15,259 bases of DNA from PCC-6802 sp031388585 (GCA_031388585.1 JANMRU010000327.1:1-15259), one strand, 5' to 3'; shown: positions 8,014 through 14,817, counted from the first letter of the stretch. The notes: generated from the sequence alone by a model not told the origin. A program made the numbers and translations.

Positions 8014-8121
8014 TTAGGCAATGAGCTGATACCGCGACAAAATCGATTTATACGTCAGTGCAAAAGCAATCGTATACTCTCTTTTGCGATCGCCTGAGTT
8101 CAGGGCAATAGTATCAGCCAT
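8014..8121 (-). pseudogene. 5' remnant of a second mgsA (35 codons then stop)
   Basis: A minus-strand frame starts at ATG 8121 and ends at TAA 8016-8014. By hand-count its 35 codons match the first 35 residues of the intact MgsA of this window at 20 positions, without gaps. Clear shared blocks are IAL, DRK, AFA, YKSIL and YQLIA. The DNA also agrees in a run around TATAAATCGAT. The similarity stops abruptly just before the ATGTTG phosphate loop, and no later part of mgsA is recognisable in the following bases. Catalytic His10 is replaced by Gly, and Asp62, His89 and Asp92 are absent, so it cannot make methylglyoxal. The divergence shows the copy is not recent. It lies 30 nt after the peptidoglycan-binding gene and about 75 nt before the kinase start. 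A surviving 35-residue peptide with another role is possible but not supported by any visible ribosome-binding site. Confidence 0.75.
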
Positions 8122-8151
8122 TGTCTTTAGTCTACAACTTCAGGTGGGAGC

Positions 8152-8445
8152 CTATGTGCTTTGATCTCCTAGAGAAGCACCAAATCCGCTACTAATATCG
8201 CCAAAAGCACTCGTAGGAGCAGGGGCAGGAGCAGGGGCTTTTTTAGCACTAGCAGTTGCTTCTAAAGCCGACCATGTACGGGCACCAACAATACCGTCAG
8301 CATCCAGACTATGCGCGCTTTGAAATTTAATCACAGCGGCTTCAGTTTGGTCGCCAAATATGCCATCAGCATTAATTCCCAACAATTTCTGTAATTGGGT
8401 TACATCATCATTAGAATCACCTTTGTACAATTCTGAATGTGCCAT
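8152..8445 (-). CDS. small peptidoglycan-binding-domain (PG_binding_1) protein
   Basis: A 97-residue protein with one PG_binding_1 domain at about residues 5-61. The domain has the usual skeleton LYKGDSNDDVTQLQKLLG, ADGIFGDQTEAAVIKFQ, LDADGIVGARTWSAL. A linker follows, rich in Ala, Pro and Lys (KKAPAPAPAP), then a Gly/Ser tail FGDISSGFGASLG. The start is the ATG at 8445, because AAGGAG (8460-8455) sits nine bases before it; a longer frame from 8472 would put this ribosome-binding site inside the gene. There is no signal peptide, transmembrane helix or enzymatic domain, although the family normally binds cell-wall glycan or peptide. The protein may leave the cell by a non-Sec route, act after lysis, or use the fold for protein contact; none of this is shown by sequence. 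A possible promoter lies at 8515-8542. Confidence 0.85.
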   Translation of the reverse strand: MAHSELYKGDSNDDVTQLQKLLGINADGIFGDQTEAAVIKFQSAHSLDADGIVGARTWSALEATASAKKAPAPAPAPTSAFGDISSGFGASLGDQST

Positions 8446-8514
8446 AGTTAAATTCTCCTTGGGAATAGGCAAAAAATATGGAGCTTCATCAAAAATAAGA
8501 ATGCGCCACTTTTT

Positions 8515-8542
8515 AGTTTATGCTGCATTTACGATTTGACAA
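8515..8542 (-). promoter_or_regulatory. possible promoter of the peptidoglycan-binding gene
   Basis: On the minus strand TTGTCA (8542-8537) and TAAACT (8520-8515) are spaced by 16 bases, about 70 bases before the ATG at 8445. An alternative pair, TTGAAA with TAAATG, lies slightly upstream. Pattern match only. Confidence 0.3.
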
Positions 8543-8637
8543 AAGAATTTCAAGAATTAGTAACTCACCTCACCTAGAGTTAAAAGAAGAACTATGTTTA
8601 AGGGGGTTTGGATTCAGCCCTCAAACTCCTCACATAA

Positions 8638-8849
8638 TTCTTTCTCGAAATCATTCAACTTAACATCGGCGAAGAAGAAAAAGCATACAGATCGCCATGG
8701 CAGAAATTCTCAAGGGAATGGTATATGAAGTCAGTTCGAGAACTTCTGGCCCAAAAACTCAGGACATTTGGGATTAATTCTGATGACATGTAAAAGCAAT
8801 TGCTTAAAAAGGCGATCGCCAAGCAATAAGCCGACAAAGAACCCAAGTA
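8638..8849 (+). pseudogene. possible degraded reading frame, family not recognised
   Basis: After a TAA at 8635-8637 the plus strand has 51 codons without a stop. They read like the C-terminal part of a globular protein: IIQLNIGEEEKAYRSPWQKF, then SREWYMKSVRELLAQKLRTF and GINSDDM. A stop (TAA, 8791-8793) is followed by QLLKKAIAKQ, another stop (8827-8829) and ADKEPK before a third stop. Lysine/leucine-rich helical coding character continues across the stops, as expected for a gene losing function. No start codon with a ribosome-binding site and no upstream portion can be seen. The family is not recognised. It could also be chance open sequence. Confidence 0.3.
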
Positions 8850-8930
8850 GTTCCCAAACAACTCAAATTTACGATCGCGCTTGTAGCAAACCATTGTAAA
8901 TTGGTAACGCTACCAAAATATGGGAAATCT

Positions 8931-10427
8931 ATGCCTTTTCAACGCTCCAGCGGAATTTTACTGCATCCGACCAGCTTCCCCAGCCGCTTTGGCATTGGCG
9001 ATCTAGGTAAATCGGCATACGAGTTTATTGATTTCCTGGAAGCTAGCGGCCAGAAACTATGGCAGGTACTACCTCTAGGACCCACAGGGTATGGAAACTC
9101 ACCCTATATGAGTTTCAGTGCGATCGCTGGTAATCCCATGCTGATCTGCCCCGACCTGTTGATCGAAGATGGGTTGCTATCCCACAACGATGTGAGTGAA
9201 GCGTTCCAGATCTTCCCCACTAATTCCATCGATTTCGATCGCGTAATTCCCTTCAAGACTAATCTGCTAAAGATAGCCTACGAAAATTTTAAGCGATCGC
9301 CAAATAAAGAATTTAAGCAATTTATTCAGACAGAAGCTCAATGGTTAGATGACTATGCCTTCTTTATGGCTATGCTAGAGTCCGATCCAGCAAATACATG
9401 GAATAAATGGGAACCAGCAATAGCTAAACGCGAACCTAAAGCGATCGCAGCTAAAACTGAAGAACTGCATGATGGTATCCAATTTCATCAGTTCATGCAG
9501 TTTATTTTCTTTAATCAGTGGTCGAGATTGAGAGCATATGCCAACGAAAAGCAAGTTCAAATCATTGGCGATATCCCGATTTATGTGGCACACAATAGTG
9601 CGGATGTCTGGGCTAATCCTCAGAACTTTATGCTCGATCCAAAGACATTTGAGCCTGCAATGATGGCTGGCGTACCACCCGATTATTTCAGCGAAACAGG
9701 TCAACTCTGGGGTAATCCTGTCTATAACTGGGAATATCTAGAGAAGCATAATTTTTCCTGGTGGATCGATCGCTTCAGGTTTATGTTGCACTACGTTGAC
9801 TTAATTCGCATCGATCACTTCCGAGGTTTTGAAGCTTTCTGGCAAGTGGAAGCTGGTGAAGAAACAGCCATGAACGGTGAGTGGAAAACTGCCCCGGGTA
9901 TCAAGCTATTTGAAACAATTAAAGCTACTTTGGGTAGTCTGCCCATTCTGGCCGAAGATTTAGGCGTGATTACACCTGAGGTAGAAGAACTGCGCGATAT
10001 GTTTGAATTTCCAGGAATGCGTGTCTTACTCTTTGCCTTTGGCGGTGATTCTGGCAATAACCACCTACCTCATCATTACGTGCCGAACAGCCTTGTGTAT
10101 ACGGGCACGCACGATAACGATACCTCAGTTGGTTGGTGGAAACGAATTGCCGAAGACGAGCAGAAAATGATGCTTAAGTATTTTGGCTACCATAACGTTG
10201 ATGAAGTTAACGATATTAACTGGCGGCTAATCCGCATGGCTTTAGCTACGGTGGCAAACCAGGCGATTATCCCGCTGCAGGATATTCTGGGCTTAGACAA
10301 CACCGCTAGAATGAATATCCCAGGTACAGCCACAGGTAACTGGGAGTGGCGCTATGGCAGTTCTGAGCTGTTAACTAACGATTTGCGCGAACACCTGTTG
10401 TATCTAACCCAACTGTATAGTAGGTAG
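8931..10427 (+). CDS. malQ: 4-alpha-glucanotransferase (amylomaltase, GH77)
   Basis: A 498-residue cytosolic disproportionating enzyme of family GH77. It transfers glucan segments between malto-oligosaccharides in glycogen turnover. It has the N-terminal SSGILLHPTSFPSRFGIGDLG block that opens bacterial MalQ, then QVLPLGPTGYGNSPYMSFSA. Catalytic residues by motif are Asp295 (nucleophile, IRIDHFRGFEAFW), Glu342 (acid/base, LAEDLGVITPEV) and Asp395 (THDNDT). These lie at nearly the same numbers as Thermus amylomaltase 293, 340 and 395. The C-terminal DLREHLLYL is also typical. The ATG at 8931 is preferred, because homologues start about eight residues before SSGILLHPTS. An upstream TTG (8901) is in frame and would add ten residues without a better ribosome-binding site. 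Length is normal and the protein is complete. The stop codon is embedded in a 14-base palindrome. Confidence 0.96.
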   Translation: MPFQRSSGILLHPTSFPSRFGIGDLGKSAYEFIDFLEASGQKLWQVLPLGPTGYGNSPYMSFSAIAGNPMLICPDLLIEDGLLSHNDVSEAFQIFPTNSIDFDRVIPFKTNLLKIAYENFKRSPNKEFKQFIQTEAQWLDDYAFFMAMLESDPANTWNKWEPAIAKREPKAIAAKTEELHDGIQFHQFMQFIFFNQWSRLRAYANEKQVQIIGDIPIYVAHNSADVWANPQNFMLDPKTFEPAMMAGVPPDYFSETGQLWGNPVYNWEYLEKHNFSWWIDRFRFMLHYVDLIRIDHFRGFEAFWQVEAGEETAMNGEWKTAPGIKLFETIKATLGSLPILAEDLGVITPEVEELRDMFEFPGMRVLLFAFGGDSGNNHLPHHYVPNSLVYTGTHDNDTSVGWWKRIAEDEQKMMLKYFGYHNVDEVNDINWRLIRMALATVANQAIIPLQDILGLDNTARMNIPGTATGNWEWRYGSSELLTNDLREHLLYLTQLYSR

Positions 10428-10440
10428 CGAATTAATTCGC
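10427..10440. repeat. 14-bp perfect palindrome at the malQ stop
   Basis: GCGAATTAATTCGC is a perfect self-complementary sequence beginning at the last base of the malQ stop codon. It has no T-run after it and no loop, so it is a poor terminator and more like a protein-binding site or a chance palindrome. Confidence 0.35.
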
Positions 10441-10566
10441 CAAAAGTTAAACAAATCAATCATACGGTTTTCTCTTGCTATCCTTTGCTAGAATGCACTA
10501 TCAATCGACCAGAAAGTATGTTTTTTGGTTGATGTTCGCTCCTAGTTAGCCGCTCAAGCAAAGCCT

Positions 10567-11760
10567 ATGCAATTAGCCAACCGCGTTAGTAAGGTTACGC
10601 CGTCTATGACTTTGGCAATCGATGCCAAGGCTAAAGCCCTGAAGGCTAGCGGTATGGATATCTGTAGCTTTAGTGCAGGTGAGCCAGACTTTGATACGCC
10701 AACACATATCAAGGCTGCTGCCAAAAGGGCTCTAGATCTGGGTGAAACCAAGTACGGCCCAGCAGCTGGCATACCAGAACTCAAGCAGGCGATCGCCGAT
10801 AAGCTAGCCCACGATAACCAGCTAGTCTATCTTGCCAAACAGATAATTGTTACCAATGGCGGCAAGCATTCCCTATATAACCTGATGATGGCTTTGCTCG
10901 ATCCAGGCGATCAGGTGATTATTCCTGTACCCTACTGGTTGAGCTACCCTGAGATGGTGAAGCTAGCTGATGGCGAACCCGTTTTTGTCATGACCGATGA
11001 AGCCAGTGGTTACAAAATTACGCCAGAGCAGTTAGAAGCAGCAATTACGCCACGTACCAAGCTATTCATTCTGAATTCTCCCTCAAATCCTACGGGGATG
11101 GTCTATACTCCCGACGAAGTTAGGGCGATCGCCGCAGTGCTGCTCCGCCACGAACATGTATTGGTAGTGTCTGATGAGATCTATGAAAAGATTCTCTACG
11201 ATGGCGCTCAGCACCTAAGTATCGGCGCGGTCAGCGAGGAAATGCGATCGCGCACAATTATTAGTAGTGGTTTTGCCAAAGCCTACGCGATGACGGGATG
11301 GCGGATCGGCTATTTGGCTGGCCCCATTGAATTAATCGAAGCCGCTACTAAAATTCAAGGTCATAGCACATCTAATGTCTGCACATTTGCGCAATATGGC
11401 GCACTAGCGGCGCTGACACAGTCTCAAGACTGTGTAGAGTCAATGCGGCAAGCTTTTGCGCAACGACGCGAAGTAATGTACGAGCGCTTAAATTCGATCC
11501 CTGGCATCAGTTGTCCCAAGCCAAATGGAGCTTTCTATTTATTCCCCAATATTGAATCTTTAGGGCTAAGCTCTCTCCAATTTGCGGAGATGCTCCTAGA
11601 AGAGTCACAAGTAGCGGTTATTCCTGGCATACCATTCGGCATGGATACCAATATTCGTCTATCCTATGCCACTGACCTGAACACAATTGAAAAAGGCTGC
11701 GATCGCCTCTATACGTTTGTAAAGAACCGTATTAACAACAAGGACAGTACAAATCGTTAA
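10567..11760 (+). CDS. aspC: aspartate aminotransferase, class I (I-beta type)
   Basis: A 397-residue PLP enzyme moving the amino group between aspartate and 2-oxoglutarate. Members of this I-beta group in bacteria and plastids may also transaminate prephenate, which would link it to phenylalanine and tyrosine synthesis; the sequence alone does not decide. Seen: FSAGEPDFDTPTHIKAAAKR substrate loop, TKYGPAAGIPELKQAI, TNGGKHSLYNLMMALLDPGD, NSPSNPTGMVY with the cofactor-contacting Asn, SDEIYEKILYDG with the pyridine-nitrogen Asp, Schiff-base Lys238 in SSGFAKAYAMTGWRIGYL, and the carboxylate-binding Arg in NIRLSYATD. Full length, and very similar in layout to the Thermus enzyme. The start MQLANRVSKVTPSMT is where the family begins. 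It stands alone, 139 nt after malQ and 137 nt before acsF. Confidence 0.93.
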   Translation: MQLANRVSKVTPSMTLAIDAKAKALKASGMDICSFSAGEPDFDTPTHIKAAAKRALDLGETKYGPAAGIPELKQAIADKLAHDNQLVYLAKQIIVTNGGKHSLYNLMMALLDPGDQVIIPVPYWLSYPEMVKLADGEPVFVMTDEASGYKITPEQLEAAITPRTKLFILNSPSNPTGMVYTPDEVRAIAAVLLRHEHVLVVSDEIYEKILYDGAQHLSIGAVSEEMRSRTIISSGFAKAYAMTGWRIGYLAGPIELIEAATKIQGHSTSNVCTFAQYGALAALTQSQDCVESMRQAFAQRREVMYERLNSIPGISCPKPNGAFYLFPNIESLGLSSLQFAEMLLEESQVAVIPGIPFGMDTNIRLSYATDLNTIEKGCDRLYTFVKNRINNKDSTNR

Positions 11761-11787
11761 TGTGAGGTGCAGACTCATCAGATAGAG

Positions 11788-11807
11788 AAGTAGGTGTAGA
11801 CCTACTT
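11788..11807. repeat. stem-loop after aspC
   Basis: AAGTAGGT-GTAG-ACCTACTT is a perfect 8-bp stem with a 4-base loop, 28 bases after the aspC stop. It is only moderately stable and lacks a T-run, so it is at best a weak terminator or mRNA 3' stabiliser. Confidence 0.4.
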
Positions 11808-11897
11808 AACGCTTCTTAACAAGCAGGCGACGTAAATACTCATAAACTGTACCAAGGCATAATTTAAGATAAATTAATCAAAAATTTTGTAGAGACT

Positions 11898-12965
11898 ATG
11901 GTTGCTTCCCTATCAAAAGAACAGATTTCAGCTAAGTCCAGTCAAACAGAGCGGCAAGAAACAATCCTGACGCCACGCTTCTACACGACAGACTTTGAAG
12001 CAATGGCAAACATGGATATCTCCCTCACTGAGGCGGACTTCAAGGCTATTTTGCAGGAGTTCAAGGCCGACTACAATCGTCGCCACTTTGTTCGCGATGA
12101 ACAATTTAACCAATCTTGGGATCACATTGACGAAGATACGAAGAATCACTTTCGCACCTTTTTAGAAGGCTCCTGCACCTCAGAATTTTCAGGCTTTTTG
12201 CTCTATAAAGAAATTTCGGTCAAAATGAAGGACAAAAATCCTTTGATGGCTGAAATCTTCTCGCTGATGAGCCGAGATGAAGCACGCCACGCTGGCTTCT
12301 TGAATAAGGCAATGCCTGACTTTAACTTGTCTCTCGATTTGTCATCGCTGTCGAAGAGCAAGAAATACGTTTATTTCGAGCCCAAGTTTATTTTTTACGC
12401 CACTTACCTATCAGAGAAGATTGGTTACTGGCGCTACATCAAGATCCACCAGCACCTTGCTGCTCATCCTGAAAACCGCATTTACCCAATCTTCAATTTC
12501 TTTGAAAATTGGTGTCAGGACGAAAACCGTCATGGCGACTTCTGTAATCTATTGCTAAAGAGCCAGCCCCAATATCTCAATGATTGGAAGGCTAAGTTGT
12601 GGTGCCGCTTCTTCTTGCTGTCTGTATTTGCCACAATGTATCTCAATGATATTTGCAACCGTGCAGACTTTTATGAGTCAATCGGCATGGATACCAAGAA
12701 GTATGTTGATGAAGTACTACGCGACACTAACCGCGATTCGGCTAAGGCATTTCCAGTAATTCTCGATCTGGAGAATCCTAAGTTCTGGCAATATCTAGAC
12801 AAGTGCGTTGATAACAATCGGAATTTAAGCAAAATTCAGTCTTCGTCATCGCTTAAGCCCCTTAAAGTTCTGCGTAAGCTGCCTTACTACATTTCTAACG
12901 GTATGCAGTTCCTGAAATTGTATTTTCTCAAGCCAATCGACATCCAGAAAGGCATTGTTTTGTAG
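11898..12965 (+). CDS. acsF: Mg-protoporphyrin IX monomethyl ester oxidative cyclase
   Basis: A 355-residue diiron enzyme, also called ChlA or CycI. It uses oxygen to form the fifth ring of protochlorophyllide from Mg-protoporphyrin IX monomethyl ester in (bacterio)chlorophyll synthesis at thylakoid-associated membranes. Diiron ligands are visible as Glu96 (TSEFSGFLLYKE), Glu128 and His131 (RDEARHAGF), Glu173 (LSEKIGYWRY) and Glu209 and His212 (QDENRHGDF). Length and N-terminal LTPRFYTTDFEAM are standard. Two isoforms are known in some cyanobacteria, one for aerobic and one for microoxic conditions; the sequence as read here does not say which this is. The ATG at 11898 follows GAGA at short distance. 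No GCGATCGC octamer is seen inside the gene, although neighbours carry several. It is followed by a strong intrinsic terminator at 12993-13023, so it is probably monocistronic. Confidence 0.96.
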   Translation: MVASLSKEQISAKSSQTERQETILTPRFYTTDFEAMANMDISLTEADFKAILQEFKADYNRRHFVRDEQFNQSWDHIDEDTKNHFRTFLEGSCTSEFSGFLLYKEISVKMKDKNPLMAEIFSLMSRDEARHAGFLNKAMPDFNLSLDLSSLSKSKKYVYFEPKFIFYATYLSEKIGYWRYIKIHQHLAAHPENRIYPIFNFFENWCQDENRHGDFCNLLLKSQPQYLNDWKAKLWCRFFLLSVFATMYLNDICNRADFYESIGMDTKKYVDEVLRDTNRDSAKAFPVILDLENPKFWQYLDKCVDNNRNLSKIQSSSSLKPLKVLRKLPYYISNGMQFLKLYFLKPIDIQKGIVL

Positions 12966-12992
12966 TTATTAAGTAATTGCAAGTAAGTTTAC

Positions 12993-13023
12993 AAACCCTA
13001 CTCCGTCTTGAGTAGGGTTTTTT
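12993..13023 (+). terminator. intrinsic terminator of acsF
   Basis: AAACCCTACTC (12993-13003), a 6-base loop CGTCTT and GAGTAGGGTTT (13010-13020) form a perfect 11-bp stem. The T-run extends to 13023. It lies 27 bases after the acsF stop. Confidence 0.9.
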
Positions 13024-13184
13024 GTTGGGCTGGAAATAATCAAATTTAGATCTGTTTGCTCTGCTAGCGTGCAATCCAAAATTTAGGGTAGTCCGTAGAT
13101 AAAGAGTTAGCACTGATACCTAAACAGTTTCGTGCCATATTATCGCCTACTCTATCTCCGTGTTAATTTAAGGGACTAAATCCT

Positions 13185-13952
13185 ATGAAAATTAAGTATT
13201 TTGCTGCTGTTGCGATCGCTTCGATTTTGGGAATTGTGATGGGTAGTAGCAACTATGCGCTCTCTTTTCCTGGCAAAGCATCGGTAAACGCAGCAACCCA
13301 GCAGTCAAAATCAAAAGTATGTGCGGGCAAACCCAACCCCTGTGCGGCCAAGCCATGCGCTAGCAAGAATCCCTGTGCGGCCAAGCCATGTGCTAGTAAG
13401 AATCCCTGTGCGGCCAAGCCATGTGCTAGCAAGAATCCTTGTGCGGCCAAGCCATGTGCTAGTAAGAATCCTTGTGCGGCTAAACCATGTGCTAGCAAGA
13501 ACCCCTGCGCGGCCAAGCCATGCGCTAGCAAGAACCCCTGCGCAAGCAAGACACTCCAAAGCGATATCTACATGGACCAAAAGGGCATCGCACTTAAAGG
13601 TCAAGATGTTGTTTCTTACTTCACCCAAGGCAAACCTATGGCAGGTAGCAGCAAGCATACATTCAAGTGGAAGGGTGCAACCTGGCAGTTTTCTAGCGCG
13701 CTCAACCGCGATCTATTTGCCAAAAATCCCATGGATTATGCGCCACAGTACGGTGGTTATTGCGCCAAAGCAGTGAGCGAAGGCAATCTTGCCAAAACCA
13801 ATGCTGATGCCTGGAAGATTGTCGGTGGCAAGCTCTACCTTAACTATGACAATGCAGTACAGGCAGAGTGGATGCAAGACGTGCCCGGTAACATCAAAAA
13901 AGCAGATGCTCTATGGCCAACTGTCCTCAACAATAAAATTGTCCATCGTTAA
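13185..13952 (+). CDS. secreted YHS-domain protein with Cys/Pro/Lys repeats
   Basis: A 255-residue protein. The N-terminus MKIKYFAAVAIASILGIVMG is a Sec-type signal peptide (basic start, then a hydrophobic stretch); cleavage probably falls between about residues 25 and 36. Residues 51-116 are six exact copies of NPCAAKPCASK, followed by a partial NPCASK. With Cys46 this gives 14 cysteines in about 77 residues. Residues 126-255 form a YHS domain: KGIALKGQDVVSYFTQGKP, then FKWKGATWQFSS, NPMDYAPQYGGYCAKAVSEG with Cys193, and a typical tail. YHS domains are linked to metal-containing proteins, but their function is poorly defined. The Cys-rich tract suggests metal or redox binding in the periplasm (inference). 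The start is supported by AAGGGA (13170-13175) nine bases before the ATG. It stands alone after the acsF terminator. Confidence 0.88.
   Translation: MKIKYFAAVAIASILGIVMGSSNYALSFPGKASVNAATQQSKSKVCAGKPNPCAAKPCASKNPCAAKPCASKNPCAAKPCASKNPCAAKPCASKNPCAAKPCASKNPCAAKPCASKNPCASKTLQSDIYMDQKGIALKGQDVVSYFTQGKPMAGSSKHTFKWKGATWQFSSALNRDLFAKNPMDYAPQYGGYCAKAVSEGNLAKTNADAWKIVGGKLYLNYDNAVQAEWMQDVPGNIKKADALWPTVLNNKIVHR
13335..13547 (+). repeat. 33-bp coding tandem repeat, six full units plus a partial
   Basis: In-frame tandem array inside the YHS gene, unit AAC/T CCC/T TGT/C GCG GCC AAG and then CCA TGC/T GCT AGC/T AAG. Units start at 13335, 13368, 13401, 13434, 13467 and 13500; a shortened seventh runs 13533-13547. 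Every difference between the six units is at a synonymous third position. There are no spacers, so it is not a CRISPR array. Confidence 0.95.
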
Positions 13953-13968
13953 CCCCATCCATCCCCTA

Positions 13969-13992
13969 GGGGCAGACCTTTGTGTCTGCCCC
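13969..13992. repeat. GC-rich hairpin, possible terminator or dispersed palindromic repeat
   Basis: GGGGCAGA-CCTTTGTG-TCTGCCCC is a perfect 8-bp stem with an 8-base loop, 16 bases after the YHS stop. No T-run follows. It could end the YHS transcript, but its shape also resembles the small GC-rich palindromes scattered between cyanobacterial genes. Confidence 0.5.
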
Positions 13993-14059
13993 ATCTGCTC
14001 CCAGTGTGTCTGGCTCACTAATTTAACGTATCTGCAATTTTCGCAATTAGAATGAGAAA

Positions 14060-14662
14060 ATGGATTACTGCCTGGTCAACAAAGAAGGAATCTGCAAAGA
14101 AATAGAAGTTCCTGAGATTGAACCATCCGATTCAACCTACCGTCTCTATCGTTTTCTGACTGACTTGGAAGATTTATTGTCGAAGGTGAAGAGCGATCGC
14201 GATCGCATTCATGCCATCGTTCCCCTAGTTCAGCGCTTACTTACAAGTTCTTACTGGTTACAGATACCTGACAATCCTCCCGACCCTGACCTTGGTTGGT
14301 CGGTACAGATGCTTTATGACGAGCCATTCTTTCCGCTTACTGTGCAGTTAGTTACCTGGCTCCCAGGAACTAGTTCGCCGATCCACAATCACGCTGCATG
14401 GGGAATAGTAGCGATGATTAACGGTAAAGAAAAGAATACATTCTGGCAGCGAACACCTACGCCAAAATTTCCAGGCAAAATTAAACAGGTAAGCGATCGC
14501 ACGTTCAGCGCAGGAGAAATCATTACCTTCTTACCGGAGGCTATTCACAGCATCGAAGCGATCGGAGACGAACCGACAATTAGCTTTAATATCTATGGTG
14601 AGACAGATTACAAACAGCGCTTTGAGTTCGATCTTGACACCATGACCGCCCAGCAATTCTGA
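14060..14662 (+). CDS. cysteine-dioxygenase-like cupin protein
   Basis: A 200-residue cupin of the cysteine dioxygenase type I fold, enzymes that use Fe(II) and oxygen to oxidise a thiol to a sulfinate. The first cupin motif is LPGTSSPIHNHAAWGIVAMI with His109 and His111. The second is FLPEAIHSIEAI with His163. These are the three expected iron ligands. The AWG following the HxH pair is the bacterial pattern, with no cysteine for the Cys-Tyr cross-link seen in animal enzymes. An N-terminal helical part (residues 20-75) precedes the barrel. No signal peptide is seen, so it is cytosolic. The ATG at 14060 has GAGA just upstream. Substrate is unknown: cysteine, 3-mercaptopropionate or another thiol are all possible, and some cupins of this look are not dioxygenases. 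It lies 107 nt after the YHS gene on the same strand, separated by a hairpin. Confidence 0.8.
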   Translation: MDYCLVNKEGICKEIEVPEIEPSDSTYRLYRFLTDLEDLLSKVKSDRDRIHAIVPLVQRLLTSSYWLQIPDNPPDPDLGWSVQMLYDEPFFPLTVQLVTWLPGTSSPIHNHAAWGIVAMINGKEKNTFWQRTPTPKFPGKIKQVSDRTFSAGEIITFLPEAIHSIEAIGDEPTISFNIYGETDYKQRFEFDLDTMTAQQF

Positions 14663-14762
14663 GCTGGATCGACGTTCTTATAATCAGTTTCTCAGATGTA
14701 TAGCCAGCGCCTAGATCGTTATTGACAGATTTTAGTTGGAGGTTTGGAAGCAATGCCCTCAC

Positions 14763-14781
14763 GGAGGGGTAGAACCCCTCC
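14763..14781. terminator. hairpin between convergent genes
   Basis: GGAGGGG-TAGAA-CCCCTCC is a perfect 7-bp GC-rich stem with a 5-base loop. It lies between the converging cupin and TPR genes, 100 bases after one and 37 after the other. It could end transcription in both directions, although neither side has a clear T-run. It may instead be a dispersed palindrome. Confidence 0.4.
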
Positions 14782-14817
14782 ACCCCGTACTAACTTAATT
14801 AGTGACAGCTCTATAGA

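Larger units (their letters stand above)
8446..8930. other. intergenic stretch between divergent genes; no intact gene
   Basis: About 485 bases between the peptidoglycan-binding gene and malQ. It holds the ribosome-binding site and possible promoter of the former, a TTGACA box on the plus strand at 8536-8541 without a convincing -10, and an imperfect GTTTG/CAAAC inverted repeat near 8606-8630. It also holds the degraded reading frame described separately. Two nested palindromes follow: AAGCAATTGCTT (8794-8805) and GGCGATCGCC (8811-8820), the latter followed by a further AAGCAA (8821-8826). No RNA gene or insertion-sequence end is seen. Confidence 0.6.

Noticed and set aside
8446..8472. Upstream ATG (8472) as start of the peptidoglycan-binding protein
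   Set aside because: It would place the strong AAGGAG site inside the coding sequence. That site is ideally spaced for the ATG at 8445.
8655..8894. 79-codon minus-strand frame before malQ
   Set aside because: No ribosome-binding site or recognisable domain, and the plus-strand reading of the same stretch looks more protein-like.
8901..8930. TTG start adding ten residues to MalQ
   Set aside because: The extra residues are not part of the MalQ N-terminus, and the ATG at 8931 begins at the usual family position.
11898..12965. Absence of HIP1 octamers in acsF as a sign of gene transfer
   Set aside because: A conserved, probably highly expressed gene of about 1 kb can lack the octamer by chance or through codon constraint. 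Nothing else suggests transfer.
13335..13547. 33-bp repeats as a CRISPR array
   Set aside because: Units are directly adjacent without spacers and encode a perfect in-frame peptide repeat.
13253..13658. Long antisense and shifted frames with regular repeats across the YHS gene
   Set aside because: A 33-bp repeat with no stop in one copy is open in every copy, so all frames look long. The plus frame with signal peptide, ribosome-binding site and YHS domain is the real one.
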